Positions 26,898-36,952 are shown, numbered from the stretch's first letter. The stretch: 64,000 bases of DNA from Marinilabilia rubra (GCF_003121985.1 NZ_QEWP01000020.1:21800-85799), one strand, 5' to 3'. Translations and numbers: made by a program. Notes: a model not told the origin generated them from the sequence alone.

Positions 26898-28586
26898 ATG
26901 AGTTTTAAAACCGTATTTTTTTGTGTGGCTTTTGTTGCATTGGTTCTTGTTTCCTGCGATCCGCCGGGGCAAATAGAATTACGAGAGCAGCTGGTTCGCA
27001 TTGATACTCTCTTGAAAAGTAAACCTGAATTGGCTTTTGATAGTTTGTCGGCAATTGATAAAAGCGATTTGGGAGAAGACAATAAGGCTTATTCTAATCT
27101 GCTGGATGTCATCACCAGACATAAGCTCTATATTCCATTTGAAAATGATTCCCTAATTTCCAAAACTACAGAAGAATTAAAAGGGTTTCCGCCCGATAGA
27201 AATTACTTCCGGTCTTTGGTTTATCAGGGTATGGTTCGTTACGGACTCGAAAGTGTACCTGATTCTCTTGTTCTTTTGCCTCTAAAGGAGGCAGAAAGGA
27301 TTTTGGCCAAGAATGTTTTTGAGGATGAGGATAAAACAAGAATTAAACTTTTTTTCTTTCTGGGGCTTGTTCATCAAGACAATAAGAACTACGAAATTGG
27401 AAAGAGGTATTTTGAAAAAGCTTTAAAAGTAGCTTCTCGAATTGATGATGTTGAAAACGTAGTTAATATTTCAATTTTACTGTTCTGGAGCCATTTGAGA
27501 AAAGATCGTTTTAATGAGGCCGAACAAGTTTTGACTAGTCTTGATTCATTGAAGAATCTTACTCCCGAACTGAGATATGATGTGATAAACGCTAAAGCAG
27601 GTTATAATTATACCACTGGAGATTTCAGGCAAGCTCTTTCAGGGTATCAGGAACTCGAGAAATTGGTTCCTCAAGTTAAGGGGGAGCCGAGGGTTTCTAA
27701 TATTTACTATTCAATGTATTTGTCATATAGAGGAATGGCTGAACTTGACTCTGCAATGGTTTATGCCAAGAAGGCTGTGGAGAATATTTCAAAAACAGAT
27801 GTGAAGTACGATAACTTCTATTTGTATGTTGATTTTGCCGATATTGCATTAAAAAATGGAGAATTTGAAATTGCAGCCAAGCAGTATAAGAATGCTTTCC
27901 TGAGTTTAAAGGAAGCCTCTGAGAAAAAGACAGAGAAGCGAATATTGGAACTTGAAAAGAAGTATGATCTTTCGCAAGCCAGGGTTGAAGCGTTAAAACA
28001 GCGACAAAAATTTCAGCGGTTTTTGTTTATAGCAGGAGCCCTGTTTTTAGCCCTGTCTTTTGTTTTTCTTATCTACCATTTAAACTTAAAGAAAAGCAGG
28101 CTTGAACTTGAAAATGAGCGAATATTGAGAGAATCGGCTGAAAAGGAGGCTGCCGGGACGATTCGTCAAAATCAACAGCGAGAGCATCTTTTGAAGTTTT
28201 ACAAGCTTATTACTCAACGCGAAATGGTGACCCAGGAGCGATTTGATTTGTTGTCTCAAAAATATATAAAAGAAGATCCAATTGCATATAATGATCTTCA
28301 AACCGAGCTTTTTACTTTGAAAGAGGAATTCTCAGGAATGATGTATGATCTTATGAATGATGAACTTTTTTATTCAAATTTAAATCTACCTGAGGATTTT
28401 CAGTTGACAGATTCAGAGAAGGTTATGCTTTTTCTGATGTATTATGAAATGCCCACTACAGAAATTGCTACTGTTTTGGGAATCTCCACAAATAACTTCA
28501 GAGTAAGAAAATCGAACTTAAAGAAAAGGATGACAGATCATTTGGAGAATTATCCTTCTATGAAAAATGTCGTTTCTCTGTTCTAA
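26898..28586 (+). CDS. TPR-containing membrane regulator with C-terminal helix-turn-helix
   Basis: The 562-residue protein begins with a lipobox (FVALVLVSC, Cys18) or uncleaved anchor. It continues with TPR-like helices (about 30-345; for example LFFFLGLVHQDNKNYEIGKRYFEKAL), one membrane helix (about 373-393), a coiled coil (400-430), and a LuxR-like HTH near 500-545 (MPTTEIATVLGISTNNFRVR). The topology places TPRs outside the inner membrane and the HTH in the cytoplasm. Such one-polypeptide regulators are known in Bacteroidota, with mostly unknown signals. The DUF3244 gene downstream could be a target. Confidence 0.8.
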   Translation: MSFKTVFFCVAFVALVLVSCDPPGQIELREQLVRIDTLLKSKPELAFDSLSAIDKSDLGEDNKAYSNLLDVITRHKLYIPFENDSLISKTTEELKGFPPDRNYFRSLVYQGMVRYGLESVPDSLVLLPLKEAERILAKNVFEDEDKTRIKLFFFLGLVHQDNKNYEIGKRYFEKALKVASRIDDVENVVNISILLFWSHLRKDRFNEAEQVLTSLDSLKNLTPELRYDVINAKAGYNYTTGDFRQALSGYQELEKLVPQVKGEPRVSNIYYSMYLSYRGMAELDSAMVYAKKAVENISKTDVKYDNFYLYVDFADIALKNGEFEIAAKQYKNAFLSLKEASEKKTEKRILELEKKYDLSQARVEALKQRQKFQRFLFIAGALFLALSFVFLIYHLNLKKSRLELENERILRESAEKEAAGTIRQNQQREHLLKFYKLITQREMVTQERFDLLSQKYIKEDPIAYNDLQTELFTLKEEFSGMMYDLMNDELFYSNLNLPEDFQLTDSEKVMLFLMYYEMPTTEIATVLGISTNNFRVRKSNLKKRMTDHLENYPSMKNVVSLF

Positions 28587-28976
28587 GAAGTATTCTGGAA
28601 ATGGACTAAAATCAAATTGGAGAAGCCTAATTGACGGGTTTTTTTGATTAATATTTGTTTTTCGCCCTGTTTTTTCACTTCTGCGTCTACTGTGAATTCT
28701 TGAGTTTGTTTTCTTCGAGCCGCTGATGGGTGGTTTTTATATGGCCATAGTAAAGGGTTTTGGGGTGAATGGTACATGTCCCGGTCGCTTTTTTCGTTGT
28801 GGTTCATTCACCCCGTATGCATTAATCTAATTTTGCCAAAACTCATAAAATCAGGTTATTGGGTGTTTTTTGCCCATTAAAAAAAATGAGGTTGCTGAAA
28901 ATCTATTGAATGAATAAAAAACATCGGCTTACTTTGAATTATAGATTATTTCAGCAAACGCTAAAAATTTTACGCT
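28587..28976. other. Intergenic region
   Basis: The 390 bases hold no convincing gene; a 74-codon minus-strand frame near 28583-28807 has no supporting features. TAATTTTG at 28828-28835 matches the -7 promoter element on the plus strand but has no clear -33 partner. Confidence 0.35.
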
Positions 28977-29399
28977 ATGAATTATAAAATGTTTATTCTC
29001 GCAATTGTTCTCCTTATTCCTGTTTTTTTTGCCAGCCCTTTGAGAGCTGATGAAGAGCCATCACAAGAGGAACAAGAACGTGTGGATTTGTTAAGAACTC
29101 GTGATATTATTATTCGCTCTTTTTCAATGAAAAGTTTTAGCACTACAAAAACTTTAGAGGTTTCTGTTGAGGCTGCCTTTGACGAAAGTGAGATGTCCAT
29201 TTTCGTTAGTAACTATTATGGTGAAGTGGTAGTCAATATCGATGGACAGCTAAATGGTTCCTCTGTTTCTGAAAGTTTCTATGTTAATGGATCGTCAGAG
29301 TGTAGTGTGGATATTTCATCTCTTGAACCAGGCGAATACACAATAGAAATTGATACTGCCGATAGTAGCTTTGTTGGTAAATTTGTAATAGAGAATTAA
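28977..29399 (+). CDS. DUF3244 domain secreted protein
   Basis: The 140-residue protein has a signal peptide (MNYKMFILAIVLLIPVFFAS) and a single immunoglobulin-like beta-sandwich typical of DUF3244 (GEVVVNIDGQ, VDISSLEPGEYTIEID). It is exported, probably to the periplasm or surface. DUF3244 genes are frequent in Bacteroidota and of unknown function. The final DISSLEPGEYTIEI resembles the 'L.PG.Y.I' strand of T9SS sorting domains, but the protein is too short to carry a separate one. A strong terminator follows 55 bases after the stop. Confidence 0.8.
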   Translation: MNYKMFILAIVLLIPVFFASPLRADEEPSQEEQERVDLLRTRDIIIRSFSMKSFSTTKTLEVSVEAAFDESEMSIFVSNYYGEVVVNIDGQLNGSSVSESFYVNGSSECSVDISSLEPGEYTIEIDTADSSFVGKFVIEN

Positions 29400-29453
29400 T
29401 TCCAAACCCAAAATTAGGATCCCAAACCCCGAATTTAACCTTCAAGCCCCAGG

Positions 29454-29480
29454 AAGCCCCCTTTCAAAGGGGGCTTTTTA
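29454..29480 (+). terminator. Intrinsic terminator after the DUF3244 gene
   Basis: The stem AAGCCCCCTTT/AAAGGGGGCTT is followed by TTTTAT. Confidence 0.85.
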
Positions 29481-29578
29481 TACTTTCAGCTTTACCCTTG
29501 TTTTGATGTGATTTTCCTTCCTTTTCCCTTTGTTTACATCGTCTTTTTTAGCTGCCGTTCTGTTTAATATGCTATTAT

Positions 29579-29998
29579 ATGCAAGTTAACCATTCATCTT
29601 CAATCTCCAGGTCTTTAACGGAAAATGCCGGCTCTTTTACGTATGATGAGGAAGCCGGGGTTTTGGTTATTAGATGTTTTGGAGATGTTACTGTTGATAG
29701 TATAGCTTCCATTTGGGGTGAAATTGTTGATGGGTTTTCTATCTCTGAGAAAATGAAAGGGATTGTTTTTGACCTCTCTGAAGGTCATTTTGTCTTTCCC
29801 GCTTCTGATTATGATCATATCGTTGGTTTTTTGAAGGAACACCTCGATTTCTTCGGTCGTTTAAGACTTGGTTTTGTTGCAAATGATCCTCACAATATTG
29901 TTGTTGCCATGCTTGTGGCAAGGGCCGATGCTAGGTATTGTTTGCGTCCCTTTACAACATTAAAAGCTGCAATTTACTGGGTTCAAAATGTTTCTTGA
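29579..29998 (+). CDS. STAS/SpoIIAA-like small protein
   Basis: The 139-residue protein has the beta-alpha-beta pattern of SpoIIAA-like domains: YDEEAGVLVIRCFGDVTVDS, MKGIVFDLSEGHFVF, GRLRLGFVANDPHNIVVAM and LRPFTTLKAAIYWV. In Bacteroidota such proteins are common, cytoplasmic, and without a tested role. The usual phospho-accepting Ser/Thr after the DLS turn is not obvious, so anti-anti-sigma activity is not assumed. Flanked by terminators or long gaps, it is probably monocistronic. Confidence 0.65.
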   Translation: MQVNHSSSISRSLTENAGSFTYDEEAGVLVIRCFGDVTVDSIASIWGEIVDGFSISEKMKGIVFDLSEGHFVFPASDYDHIVGFLKEHLDFFGRLRLGFVANDPHNIVVAMLVARADARYCLRPFTTLKAAIYWVQNVS

Positions 29999-30132
29999 TA
30001 TTCTATTCTTCTCATGGCCTTATTGTGTTGTTCTTGTTGTTTCTCATCTTCTCCGGATGGCTTTAGGTGATTTCCATTAATTATTTCAAGCTTTCATTTT
30101 TTTTTGTCATGTTTTTTTATTCTCTGAATGGG

Positions 30133-30279
30133 ACAATACTCCGTTATCCCGATGGGTCGGGATTATAATAGATTCGTAATCAATTGATTGTAAAATCACC
30201 CGTTTTGAGTTAATGTGCAGAAAATTAGCATTATACGAATCATCTTACATCTAATATCTAAAAATCTAATGATCTATTG
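30133..30279 (+). repeat. Dispersed repeat R, copy C
   Basis: It starts ACAATACTCCGTTA and ends ATCTAAAAATCTAATGATCTATTG. A TCCCGATGGGTCGGGA palindrome (30147-30162) is inserted after TTA, where copy B reads AACTATTACAG. It lies upstream of the rrf2-cysK promoter. Confidence 0.7.
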
Positions 30280-30357
30280 AATGGGAATGATGAACCATTT
30301 ATCGATTGGATTGTTTAAAACATACAAAAAAGGTGGGAAAAAATCAAGAAAAATACA

Positions 30358-30387
30358 TTGGAATTCAAAATAAGGAACTTATATTTG
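30358..30387 (+). promoter_or_regulatory. Promoter of the rrf2-cysK operon
   Basis: TTG (30358-30360), 19 bases, then TATATTTG (30380-30387), an exact -7 match. The start codon is 31 bases downstream. Confidence 0.6.
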
Positions 30388-30417
30388 CAAACAAAGCATA
30401 TTAAAAAGAAATGAAAT

Positions 30418-30846
30418 ATGAGGTTTTCGAAAAAGGTTAATTATGGTCTGGTTTTTTTAATGCAGCTGCACTATGCCTGGCCAGGTCATAAAGCTGTTAA
30501 GGAGTTGGCAGAAGCTGATGGATTGCCGCAAAAGTTCCTTGAGGGTATTGCGTCTGATTTTCGGAAAACCGGCTTTTGTGAAGTTAAAAGAGGTGCCCAG
30601 GGAGGGTATAAACTTGCCAGGCCGCTTAAAGATATTACTCTTCTGGAGGTTATCCGATGTCTCGACCCTGAGTGGGAGAGACAAACAGTAGTAACCAGCC
30701 GGGAAAGAAAGTCTTCCAAACAAGAGGCGGTGTCATTATTTCTCAAAGATATCTCCCATTCTGTGGAGACTGTATTTGGAGATGTAAAACTTGATGCTCT
30801 TCCGGCTTTAAACAAACATGAAGATACTTTAATGTATTATATTTAA
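30418..30846 (+). CDS. Rrf2 family transcriptional regulator
   Basis: The 142-residue protein begins MRFSKKVNYGLVFLMQLHYA and has the Rrf2 winged helix: AVKELAEADGLPQKFLEGIASDFRKTGF, then the wing KRGAQGGYKLARPLKDITLLEVIR. It has no cluster of three cysteines, so it is not an IscR/NsrR iron-sulfur type. It is closer to CymR-like members that sense sulfur status through cysteine synthase. The gene sits 47 bases before cysK in the same orientation, which supports a role in cysteine metabolism. The target is inferred. Confidence 0.88.
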   Translation: MRFSKKVNYGLVFLMQLHYAWPGHKAVKELAEADGLPQKFLEGIASDFRKTGFCEVKRGAQGGYKLARPLKDITLLEVIRCLDPEWERQTVVTSRERKSSKQEAVSLFLKDISHSVETVFGDVKLDALPALNKHEDTLMYYI

Positions 30847-30893
30847 GAGAGATATATTCATTTGAGATACGCATTATATAAAACGAAATAACT

Positions 30894-31814
30894 ATGACGA
30901 AGATAGCAAAAAGCATGATTGATTTGGTGGGGAATACGCCACTGGTAAAAGTTAATAGACTGACAGAAGGGGCAGTTGCCGAAGTTGTGGCTAAACTTGA
31001 GTTTTACAATCCCGGGGGCTCTGTAAAAGATCGTCCTGCACTGAATATGATTGAAACGGCTGAACGTGAGGGATTATTAGATAAAGATACCGTTATTGTT
31101 GAGCCCACCAGTGGTAATACCGGTGTGGGACTTGCCATGGTATCCGCAGTGAAGGGATATAAGCTAATTCTCACGATGCCTGAAAGTATGAGTATTGAGC
31201 GTCGGAAATTACTGAAGAAGTTTGGCGCAGAGCTTGTGCTTACACCTGCTTCCGGCGGTATGAAAAATGCCATTTCAAAAGCACAGGAGTTGGCAGCCCA
31301 ATATCCCAAGTCATTTATACCTCAACAGTTTCAGAATAAAGCAAATCCTGAAGCTCATTACTGCTCTACCGCTATTGAGATATTGAATGATACTGATGGG
31401 GAAGTTGATGTGTTTGTTGCTGGTGTTGGAACCGGCGGTACTATTACCGGTGTTGGACATCACCTGAAAAAGAAAAAGTCAGGTGTGAAAATTGTAGCTG
31501 TTGAACCTGCTGGCTCTCCTGTGTTGTCGGGAGGTGATCCCGGACCTCATAAAATACAGGGAATCGGTGCAGGATTTGTACCTGATATTTTGGATACCGA
31601 GGTTTTTGATGAAGTGGTGAAAGTTGAAAATGAGGATGCCATTCATACTTGCCACGAAGCCGCCAAGCAAGAAGGCATTCTTTGCGGATACTCCTCAGGG
31701 GCTGCTTTATGGGCTGCTGTTCAACTCGCCAAACGGGATGAGTATAAAGGTAAAAGAATTGTGGTTCTGCTGCCTGATACCGGTGAGCGCTATTTAAGTA
31801 CTTTTGAGATTTGA
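30894..31814 (+). CDS. cysK: Cysteine synthase A (O-acetylserine sulfhydrylase)
   Basis: The 306-residue PLP enzyme contains [11 protein letters not shown] with the Schiff-base lysine K45, the substrate loop [13 protein letters not shown], the PLP phosphate loop [12 protein letters not shown], and GIGAGFVP, followed by CGYSSGAA. It makes L-cysteine from O-acetylserine and sulfide, the last step of assimilatory sulfate reduction. The sulfite reductase and siroheme genes at 55.8-62 kb would supply the sulfide. It probably shares a transcript with the Rrf2 regulator and ends at a bidirectional terminator. Confidence 0.95.
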   Translation: MTKIAKSMIDLVGNTPLVKVNRLTEGAVAEVVAKLEFYNPGGSVKDRPALNMIETAEREGLLDKDTVIVEPTSGNTGVGLAMVSAVKGYKLILTMPESMSIERRKLLKKFGAELVLTPASGGMKNAISKAQELAAQYPKSFIPQQFQNKANPEAHYCSTAIEILNDTDGEVDVFVAGVGTGGTITGVGHHLKKKKSGVKIVAVEPAGSPVLSGGDPGPHKIQGIGAGFVPDILDTEVFDEVVKVENEDAIHTCHEAAKQEGILCGYSSGAALWAAVQLAKRDEYKGKRIVVLLPDTGERYLSTFEI

Positions 31815-31837
31815 ATAAGCGGAATAAACATTAAAAT

Positions 31838-31871
31838 AAAAGAGGCGCCGGTAAATCCAGGCGCCTCTTTT
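31838..31871. terminator. Bidirectional terminator between cysK and the T9SS protein gene
   Basis: The perfect stem AAAAGAGGCGCC/GGCGCCTCTTTT works on both strands and separates the convergent genes. Confidence 0.88.
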
Positions 31872-31874
31872 GCG

Positions 31875-34800
31875 TTATTGTTTAATGATCTTTTTGGTTG
31901 TTTCTCTGTTCTCATTGCTCATTCTTAAGAGGTAAAGACCTTTGGGTAAGTGTGACAGGTCAATGTTGCAGGTTCCTGTCTTTATTTGTTTCTTGAACAC
32001 TGAATTGCCTGAAAGGTCAAGAATCTCAATATGTAAAGGAATGCTTTCTGTTTGGTTTATTTCTAAAAATCTCTGAGTCGGGTTGGGGCTTACAGAAAAC
32101 AGATCATCTTTGGGGGCATTTATTTGAGTGTATTGCGCTACATTTACTTCAAACGAACTTGAACTCTCGTTGCCGTTGCTATCTGTAATGGTCCATTGAA
32201 TATGGTAGGTTCCATAAGGGAAGCTGGCCCCATCCAGCGTTGAAGCATTGTTGTAATCATTGGTGATTGAATATTGGCAGTCATCATAAATATAAACAGG
32301 ATCAAACTCATTCCCCGAAACGGTGTAAGAATTGGATGCATCAGCCTCCACGTTTTGAGTTTCCGGAACGGTGATTTCCGGTATGATATCGTCTGCTTTT
32401 ATCAAGTGGTAATTTCCAATGTCAGCATTCGACCCATCTGGTTCCAAAGGTGAGGTAGGATCGCCGGCATCAATACATGGACTGCATTCAATTAAAGCAA
32501 TGTTCCCGAATGTTTCATTGTAAAACAGTGGATCTTCATCCATGTTGTTATTGGTTCCTGAATATTCAGCTTGTGTGATTCTGGAGTATGAAACGGTTGC
32601 CTGTGCTGAGTTGGTAAGACTTATATCTTTAGGTGTATTACCCAGAAATAAACAGTTTTTTATTTGGGCATTTATTCCCGATGCCCTGCATTGAATGGCT
32701 CCTCCGCTGCTTTCCCCGGAGGTGTTTCGCAGGAAGGTACAATTGCGTATAGCGGGAGTTCCTGAATTGCTGCCCCAATACATGACAGCTCCACCCAGGG
32801 ATTCATCGCTGTTTTCAACAAATGAACAGTAGAAGAGGTCCATTGGGGTATTTTGGCTTTTTATGGCTCCACTTTCATTAGCACTGTTGTTAAAGAAATC
32901 GCAACCCTCGGCCTTGATGTTACTGATGTATTGATCATTAAAAATAGCTCCTCCCTGTGATATTGCTGTATTGTTTCGGAAAATACAGTTTTTTATGGAT
33001 ATATCGGTAAGGCCGGTCGGGTTATACATGCCTGCACCTAAGTCGTTTGGGCTGGTGCCGTTGGCGTAACCTTCTTCAATTATAAATCCATCCAGCACCA
33101 GGAAGTTTGCTCCGTTAACAATCTGGTACGAGTTGTCGGTTTGTTCATCTTGCGTTCCGATGTCTCCTGATAATATGGTTTGATGAGCCTCTGCATCCTT
33201 TTCAACTGATGCTGTTTCTATTCCTGAAAATCCACCAAGAACCGTTGAGTTGTCCGGAAAAGAAAAACTGAGGGTTCGATCGCTTCCTGTGGTTGTATGA
33301 TATGTTCCCTCTGCTACCCAGAATGTATCTTCGCCGTCAGAAAAGTCTATGGCATTGGCAAGGTCATTGAATGCATTTTCCCATGAATTGCCGTTGTTGT
33401 TCCCTTGGGCATCAGCATCTACAAATATTATTGTTTGACCAGTGGAAGTAAATTTTTCATGAGCCCCAATTTCAATATTCTCGTTTAGAATTCTTGGGTT
33501 GTTGAAAATTTCTTTCTCTGGCAGGCCTAGCTCTGAAATATCTGGTGTCCCTGCGTTGATGCATGGAGATGTGGGGGTTAATCTGAAATCTCCATTAGAT
33601 GGGTCTGTCATTAATGGATCCCCATCCAGGTTGTTTCCGTTGTCCTGTCCAAGGGCTGTATCCCAACTATCGCTACCGCCACTATTCATGATGTTAGAAA
33701 AGGCGATGGAAGGCGTAGCAGAATAGTTATATAGTTGGTCACCCAAATTGGTTGCACTATTGTGCCAAAAGATTGTATTGGTTATAGTTGGGCTGCTAAA
33801 AGAATTCGTGATACCTCCTCCCCATTTCGCATTATTGTCGATGATGTTACAATTGGTAATAACTGCATTTGCTTCGTAATTAACCATCGCTCCTCCTGAA
33901 CCCGGCGTGGTATTATCATAAAAAACACATCCTATGAGTCTGGGGGTACAGGGACCTGCTGATTGTGATATGTTATACATTGCCCCTCCATGGCCGTCGG
34001 AACTGTTGCTTATGAATTTTGAATTAATGAAAGTGGGGTGGCATTCTCCTCCAGTCCCAAAAGCTCCATTGTGAATCGCTCCTCCTGTAGATGTGCTGTT
34101 GTTATTTAAAAAAATGCAGTTTTGAATGGTAGGATATATCTCGTTTCCAGAACCATAATTATACATACCTCCTCCCTGTCCGGCTGAATTATTTTCTATA
34201 ATGCAATTATCGAGTAAAATATTGGCATCCCGGCCTCCACCTGCATTGCAGATTCCTCCACCGTAATTGGCAGCATGATTATCTTCAATTATACAGTTTC
34301 TTAAAGTAAGCTCACTGCTTCCGTAAAACTCATTTGACTCGTGAAAAATACCTGCACCACGGTCATTGGGGGATCCACTTTGGTCTGCATATCCTTTTGT
34401 AATGGTGAATCCATCCAGGATAGTTGCACTCGTTACATTGATTGCTGTTACAACATGGTAAGAATTGTCAGAGTTATCCCCCTTAATGCCTATATCCCCA
34501 CTCAATGTGATTGTATTGATATCAGGGTTTCTTTCTTCCAAATTTGTTTCGATTCCGCTAAAACCGCCATAAATTTTTACAGCATCAGGAATGGTGAAAG
34601 TTGCATCTCTTTGATCTTCAGAAGTAGGGTAATAGGTTCCTGAGGCAACCCAAATTTCGTCTCCGCTGATGGCATAATTAAGCGCATCCTGAAGATCATT
34701 AAATGCATCCTGCCATGACATGCCAGTATCTTCTCCCGAAGCATTTAAATTCACAAAAAGTGTCATGGGAGAAGTCCTGCTTGAGGTCAGAAGTTCAAAT

Positions 34801-35927
34801 CCGCCATCACTGATGGTTGTGATGATGTCTGTTTGTCCGTCCTGATTGAAATCAGCAGTTTTTATATCGTGCCAGATGACAGCAGCCCCGTGCCCCAGAT
34901 CAATGGTTGAGGGGGTAAGCGTTTGTGACCCATTGCCGTAATAAACAAGGAGATTGTTGAAAGCGGTATTGCCACCTGCTATAATGTCTAAATTTCCATC
35001 ATCGTTGATGTCATAAATTGAAGTTGCGTTGGGTGCTCCTGTAGCTGTATCCAATACCTGGGGCGTCCAGCTCATGTTCCCCGCATCGGAAGAGCCCCAG
35101 AAAATGACAATTTCATTATCGGAATTGAATGCAACAACATCAATGACACCGTTTTTGTCGATGTCCCCTGCAGAATTGGATGAACTGTACACAAATTCAG
35201 GATTGAATGCGTAAGAAACATCGGGTCCAATAGAAGTGTTCCATTCTGTATTTCCAGTTGTAGAATTTTCGTTATTTAGAAAGGCTCTAAGGAAAGAATC
35301 GTTGTCTCCGCCCGAATTCCACTCGGAAGTGATGCCTATCAGGTCAATTCTGTCATCATTATTTAGTTCAATAGCATTTAAACTTCTGATATGTCCGTTT
35401 GAATATCCGTTTAATTGAGGCGTCGGGCCGGAAGAAAAATTACCGCTTCCATCCCCATAATAGAGAAGTGCATAATCCCAGTCAACCCCGTCGAAAATAT
35501 CGAGATGACCATCATTATTGAAATCTTTAACAATGACTTGCCAGCCATAGGTGTTGTCAATTTGTTGGGTATTCCAGCTATTGCCTTCGTTAAAAGATAC
35601 ATGGAGTCCATTGTTTCGATGGGTAGATGCAATATCAATGTCGCCGTCTTCATCAAAATCGCCGGTAGCAATATTCCATGCCATATACGAGAAGCCTGTT
35701 ATGGCGTCCGTTTGGGTAAAGGTTCCACCACTATATTCCCATATCTCTATTTCTTTGGTTGTCGAATTACAGATAATCAGATCCGGAGACTGATCATTGT
35801 TGATGTCTGCCACGACCGGTGTTTGGTAGTTCTCATCCGTTGCAAACGATTGAATGTTGTAATCATAAGCATGCGCAGGGAAGGACAGGATTAGAATCGA
35901 TACAATCAGGAAGTAAAGTTTTTTCAT
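31875..35927 (-). CDS. Giant secreted FG-GAP/beta-helix adhesin-like protein with HYR and T9SS sorting domain
   Basis: The 1350-residue protein has a signal peptide, then VCBS/FG-GAP calcium-binding repeats (about 30-385; DINNDQSPDLIICNS, DFDEDGDIDIAST). Two parallel beta-helix units follow, each opening with a Por-type 'YV/FVD..A.GNN.G.SW..AF.DL..A' motif, at about 395-830 and 840-1190. Next are an HYR-like domain (about 1195-1270) and a type A sorting domain (SVSPNPTQRFLEI to GLYLLRM) with the basic end KKIIKQ. It is exported by T9SS and attached to the surface. No catalytic motif was seen. The two beta-helix modules are internal duplicates with Cys-Ile-Asp/Asn-Ala-Gly linkers. Confidence 0.85.
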   Translation of the reverse strand: MKKLYFLIVSILILSFPAHAYDYNIQSFATDENYQTPVVADINNDQSPDLIICNSTTKEIEIWEYSGGTFTQTDAITGFSYMAWNIATGDFDEDGDIDIASTHRNNGLHVSFNEGNSWNTQQIDNTYGWQVIVKDFNNDGHLDIFDGVDWDYALLYYGDGSGNFSSGPTPQLNGYSNGHIRSLNAIELNNDDRIDLIGITSEWNSGGDNDSFLRAFLNNENSTTGNTEWNTSIGPDVSYAFNPEFVYSSSNSAGDIDKNGVIDVVAFNSDNEIVIFWGSSDAGNMSWTPQVLDTATGAPNATSIYDINDDGNLDIIAGGNTAFNNLLVYYGNGSQTLTPSTIDLGHGAAVIWHDIKTADFNQDGQTDIITTISDGGFELLTSSRTSPMTLFVNLNASGEDTGMSWQDAFNDLQDALNYAISGDEIWVASGTYYPTSEDQRDATFTIPDAVKIYGGFSGIETNLEERNPDINTITLSGDIGIKGDNSDNSYHVVTAINVTSATILDGFTITKGYADQSGSPNDRGAGIFHESNEFYGSSELTLRNCIIEDNHAANYGGGICNAGGGRDANILLDNCIIENNSAGQGGGMYNYGSGNEIYPTIQNCIFLNNNSTSTGGAIHNGAFGTGGECHPTFINSKFISNSSDGHGGAMYNISQSAGPCTPRLIGCVFYDNTTPGSGGAMVNYEANAVITNCNIIDNNAKWGGGITNSFSSPTITNTIFWHNSATNLGDQLYNYSATPSIAFSNIMNSGGSDSWDTALGQDNGNNLDGDPLMTDPSNGDFRLTPTSPCINAGTPDISELGLPEKEIFNNPRILNENIEIGAHEKFTSTGQTIIFVDADAQGNNNGNSWENAFNDLANAIDFSDGEDTFWVAEGTYHTTTGSDRTLSFSFPDNSTVLGGFSGIETASVEKDAEAHQTILSGDIGTQDEQTDNSYQIVNGANFLVLDGFIIEEGYANGTSPNDLGAGMYNPTGLTDISIKNCIFRNNTAISQGGAIFNDQYISNIKAEGCDFFNNSANESGAIKSQNTPMDLFYCSFVENSDESLGGAVMYWGSNSGTPAIRNCTFLRNTSGESSGGAIQCRASGINAQIKNCLFLGNTPKDISLTNSAQATVSYSRITQAEYSGTNNNMDEDPLFYNETFGNIALIECSPCIDAGDPTSPLEPDGSNADIGNYHLIKADDIIPEITVPETQNVEADASNSYTVSGNEFDPVYIYDDCQYSITNDYNNASTLDGASFPYGTYHIQWTITDSNGNESSSSFEVNVAQYTQINAPKDDLFSVSPNPTQRFLEINQTESIPLHIEILDLSGNSVFKKQIKTGTCNIDLSHLPKGLYLLRMSNENRETTKKIIKQ

Positions 35928-36173
35928 AATGAAAAATTTAGGTTTAATGAAAAAGTGTTTTATAAGGATGTGTTTAAGTGAGCATATGTTTATTTTAATT
36001 GCATTTGTTAATCATAAATAACATAATGTTTTAATAATTGCACTGATGGTTAATGCTTTGGTGTTGAATGTATTGATTTTAATTTTTATTAACAAATATT
36101 CCATCAAAAGACATTATTGTAAAAAACTCTTAAGCCAGTCAATTTTTTTGCTGTTATAGACCTTTCCTTCTCA
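35928..36173. other. Divergent intergenic region
   Basis: This AT-rich stretch upstream of the giant T9SS gene has no recognised feature. The GACA boxes at its right end are listed separately. Confidence 0.3.
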
Positions 36174-36237
36174 TGACAACTTATGACATTGCATGAAACA
36201 GGCATGACACGCCTGACTTTTTCTGCCTATAATTTTG
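36174..36237 (+). promoter_or_regulatory. Putative response-regulator box array and promoter, copy 1
   Basis: TGACAAC at 36174, TGACATT at 36184, TGACACG at 36205 and TAATTTTG (-7 element) at 36230. The same order and exact spacing (0, +10, +31, +56) recur at 39237-39300. A -33 TTTG is absent, as expected for an activator-dependent promoter. Confidence 0.55.
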
Positions 36238-36281
36238 TGACATAGATTTTTTTCTGATTGTATCACTTAAATTATTTCGTC

Positions 36282-36770
36282 ATGAAAACTTTAGTAATTA
36301 CTTTGATTGCAGCAATTATTGGCACATGGGCAGCCAACGCACAAAACGACACTGTAAATTATGTGGTAACATCGAGCGACACCATCTTTTGCGGAAAAAT
36401 GAATGTTAGTTCCACCAAAACAAAAATTGAACTTGAGGATGGTACTACGTTGAAATTCAAAAACAAAGATCTGGTAAGGTATTCAAAAGACGGTCGTTTT
36501 TTTCAAAAACTTCCGGTGTATGTGAGAAATCAAAAAACCGATCGTAGGGCGATGATGGAACTGATTCATTTCAAAAGCATGGTGAAAGTTTTTAAAGAAG
36601 AGCGTTATGATATCACCCGGGATGCTGTAGATGCTTACTTTTATTTTTATTATAACGGACAGTGTATTCAGGTCGACAGGAATCCCTCATTGGCCAATAT
36701 TGTTGATTTTGTGGATGAATTTGAATACACAGACTACATCCCGGAAGAACGGAACCTGGCTAAGCAATAA
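36282..36770 (+). CDS. Hypothetical secreted protein
   Basis: The ATG at 36282 gives a clear signal peptide (MKTLVITLIAAIIGTWAANA, cleaved before QND); an in-frame TTG eight codons upstream is less likely. The mature 142-residue protein is rich in beta strands and charged residues (YVVTSSDTIFCGKMNVSSTK, LKFKNKDLVRYSKDG), with no family recognised. It lies directly upstream of the histidine kinase and behind the GACA-box promoter. It is therefore a likely target or periplasmic partner of that system. Confidence 0.7.
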   Translation: MKTLVITLIAAIIGTWAANAQNDTVNYVVTSSDTIFCGKMNVSSTKTKIELEDGTTLKFKNKDLVRYSKDGRFFQKLPVYVRNQKTDRRAMMELIHFKSMVKVFKEERYDITRDAVDAYFYFYYNGQCIQVDRNPSLANIVDFVDEFEYTDYIPEERNLAKQ

Positions 36771-36952
36771 ACATCCTCAGAGGATATGCCATTAAAAGTA
36801 TTCGGATGTCAAATTGTTTTCTTAGTTTTAAATTACTGTTTAAATTTAATGTTGGAAAAAGTAATGTGGTGGATTTGTAATACTATTTTTTCATGTCCTG
36901 TTTTTTATTTTAAACCATTTTTCCGCCACATATTAGATTTTGTTAAAACTTA

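Noticed and set aside
28583..28807. 74-codon minus-strand frame after the TPR regulator
   Set aside because: No start context, no domain, composition unlike neighbours; treated as intergenic.
35415..35894. 159-codon plus-strand frame inside the T9SS giant gene
   Set aside because: Antisense of FG-GAP repeats, whose GAT/GAC-rich codons open the opposite frame.
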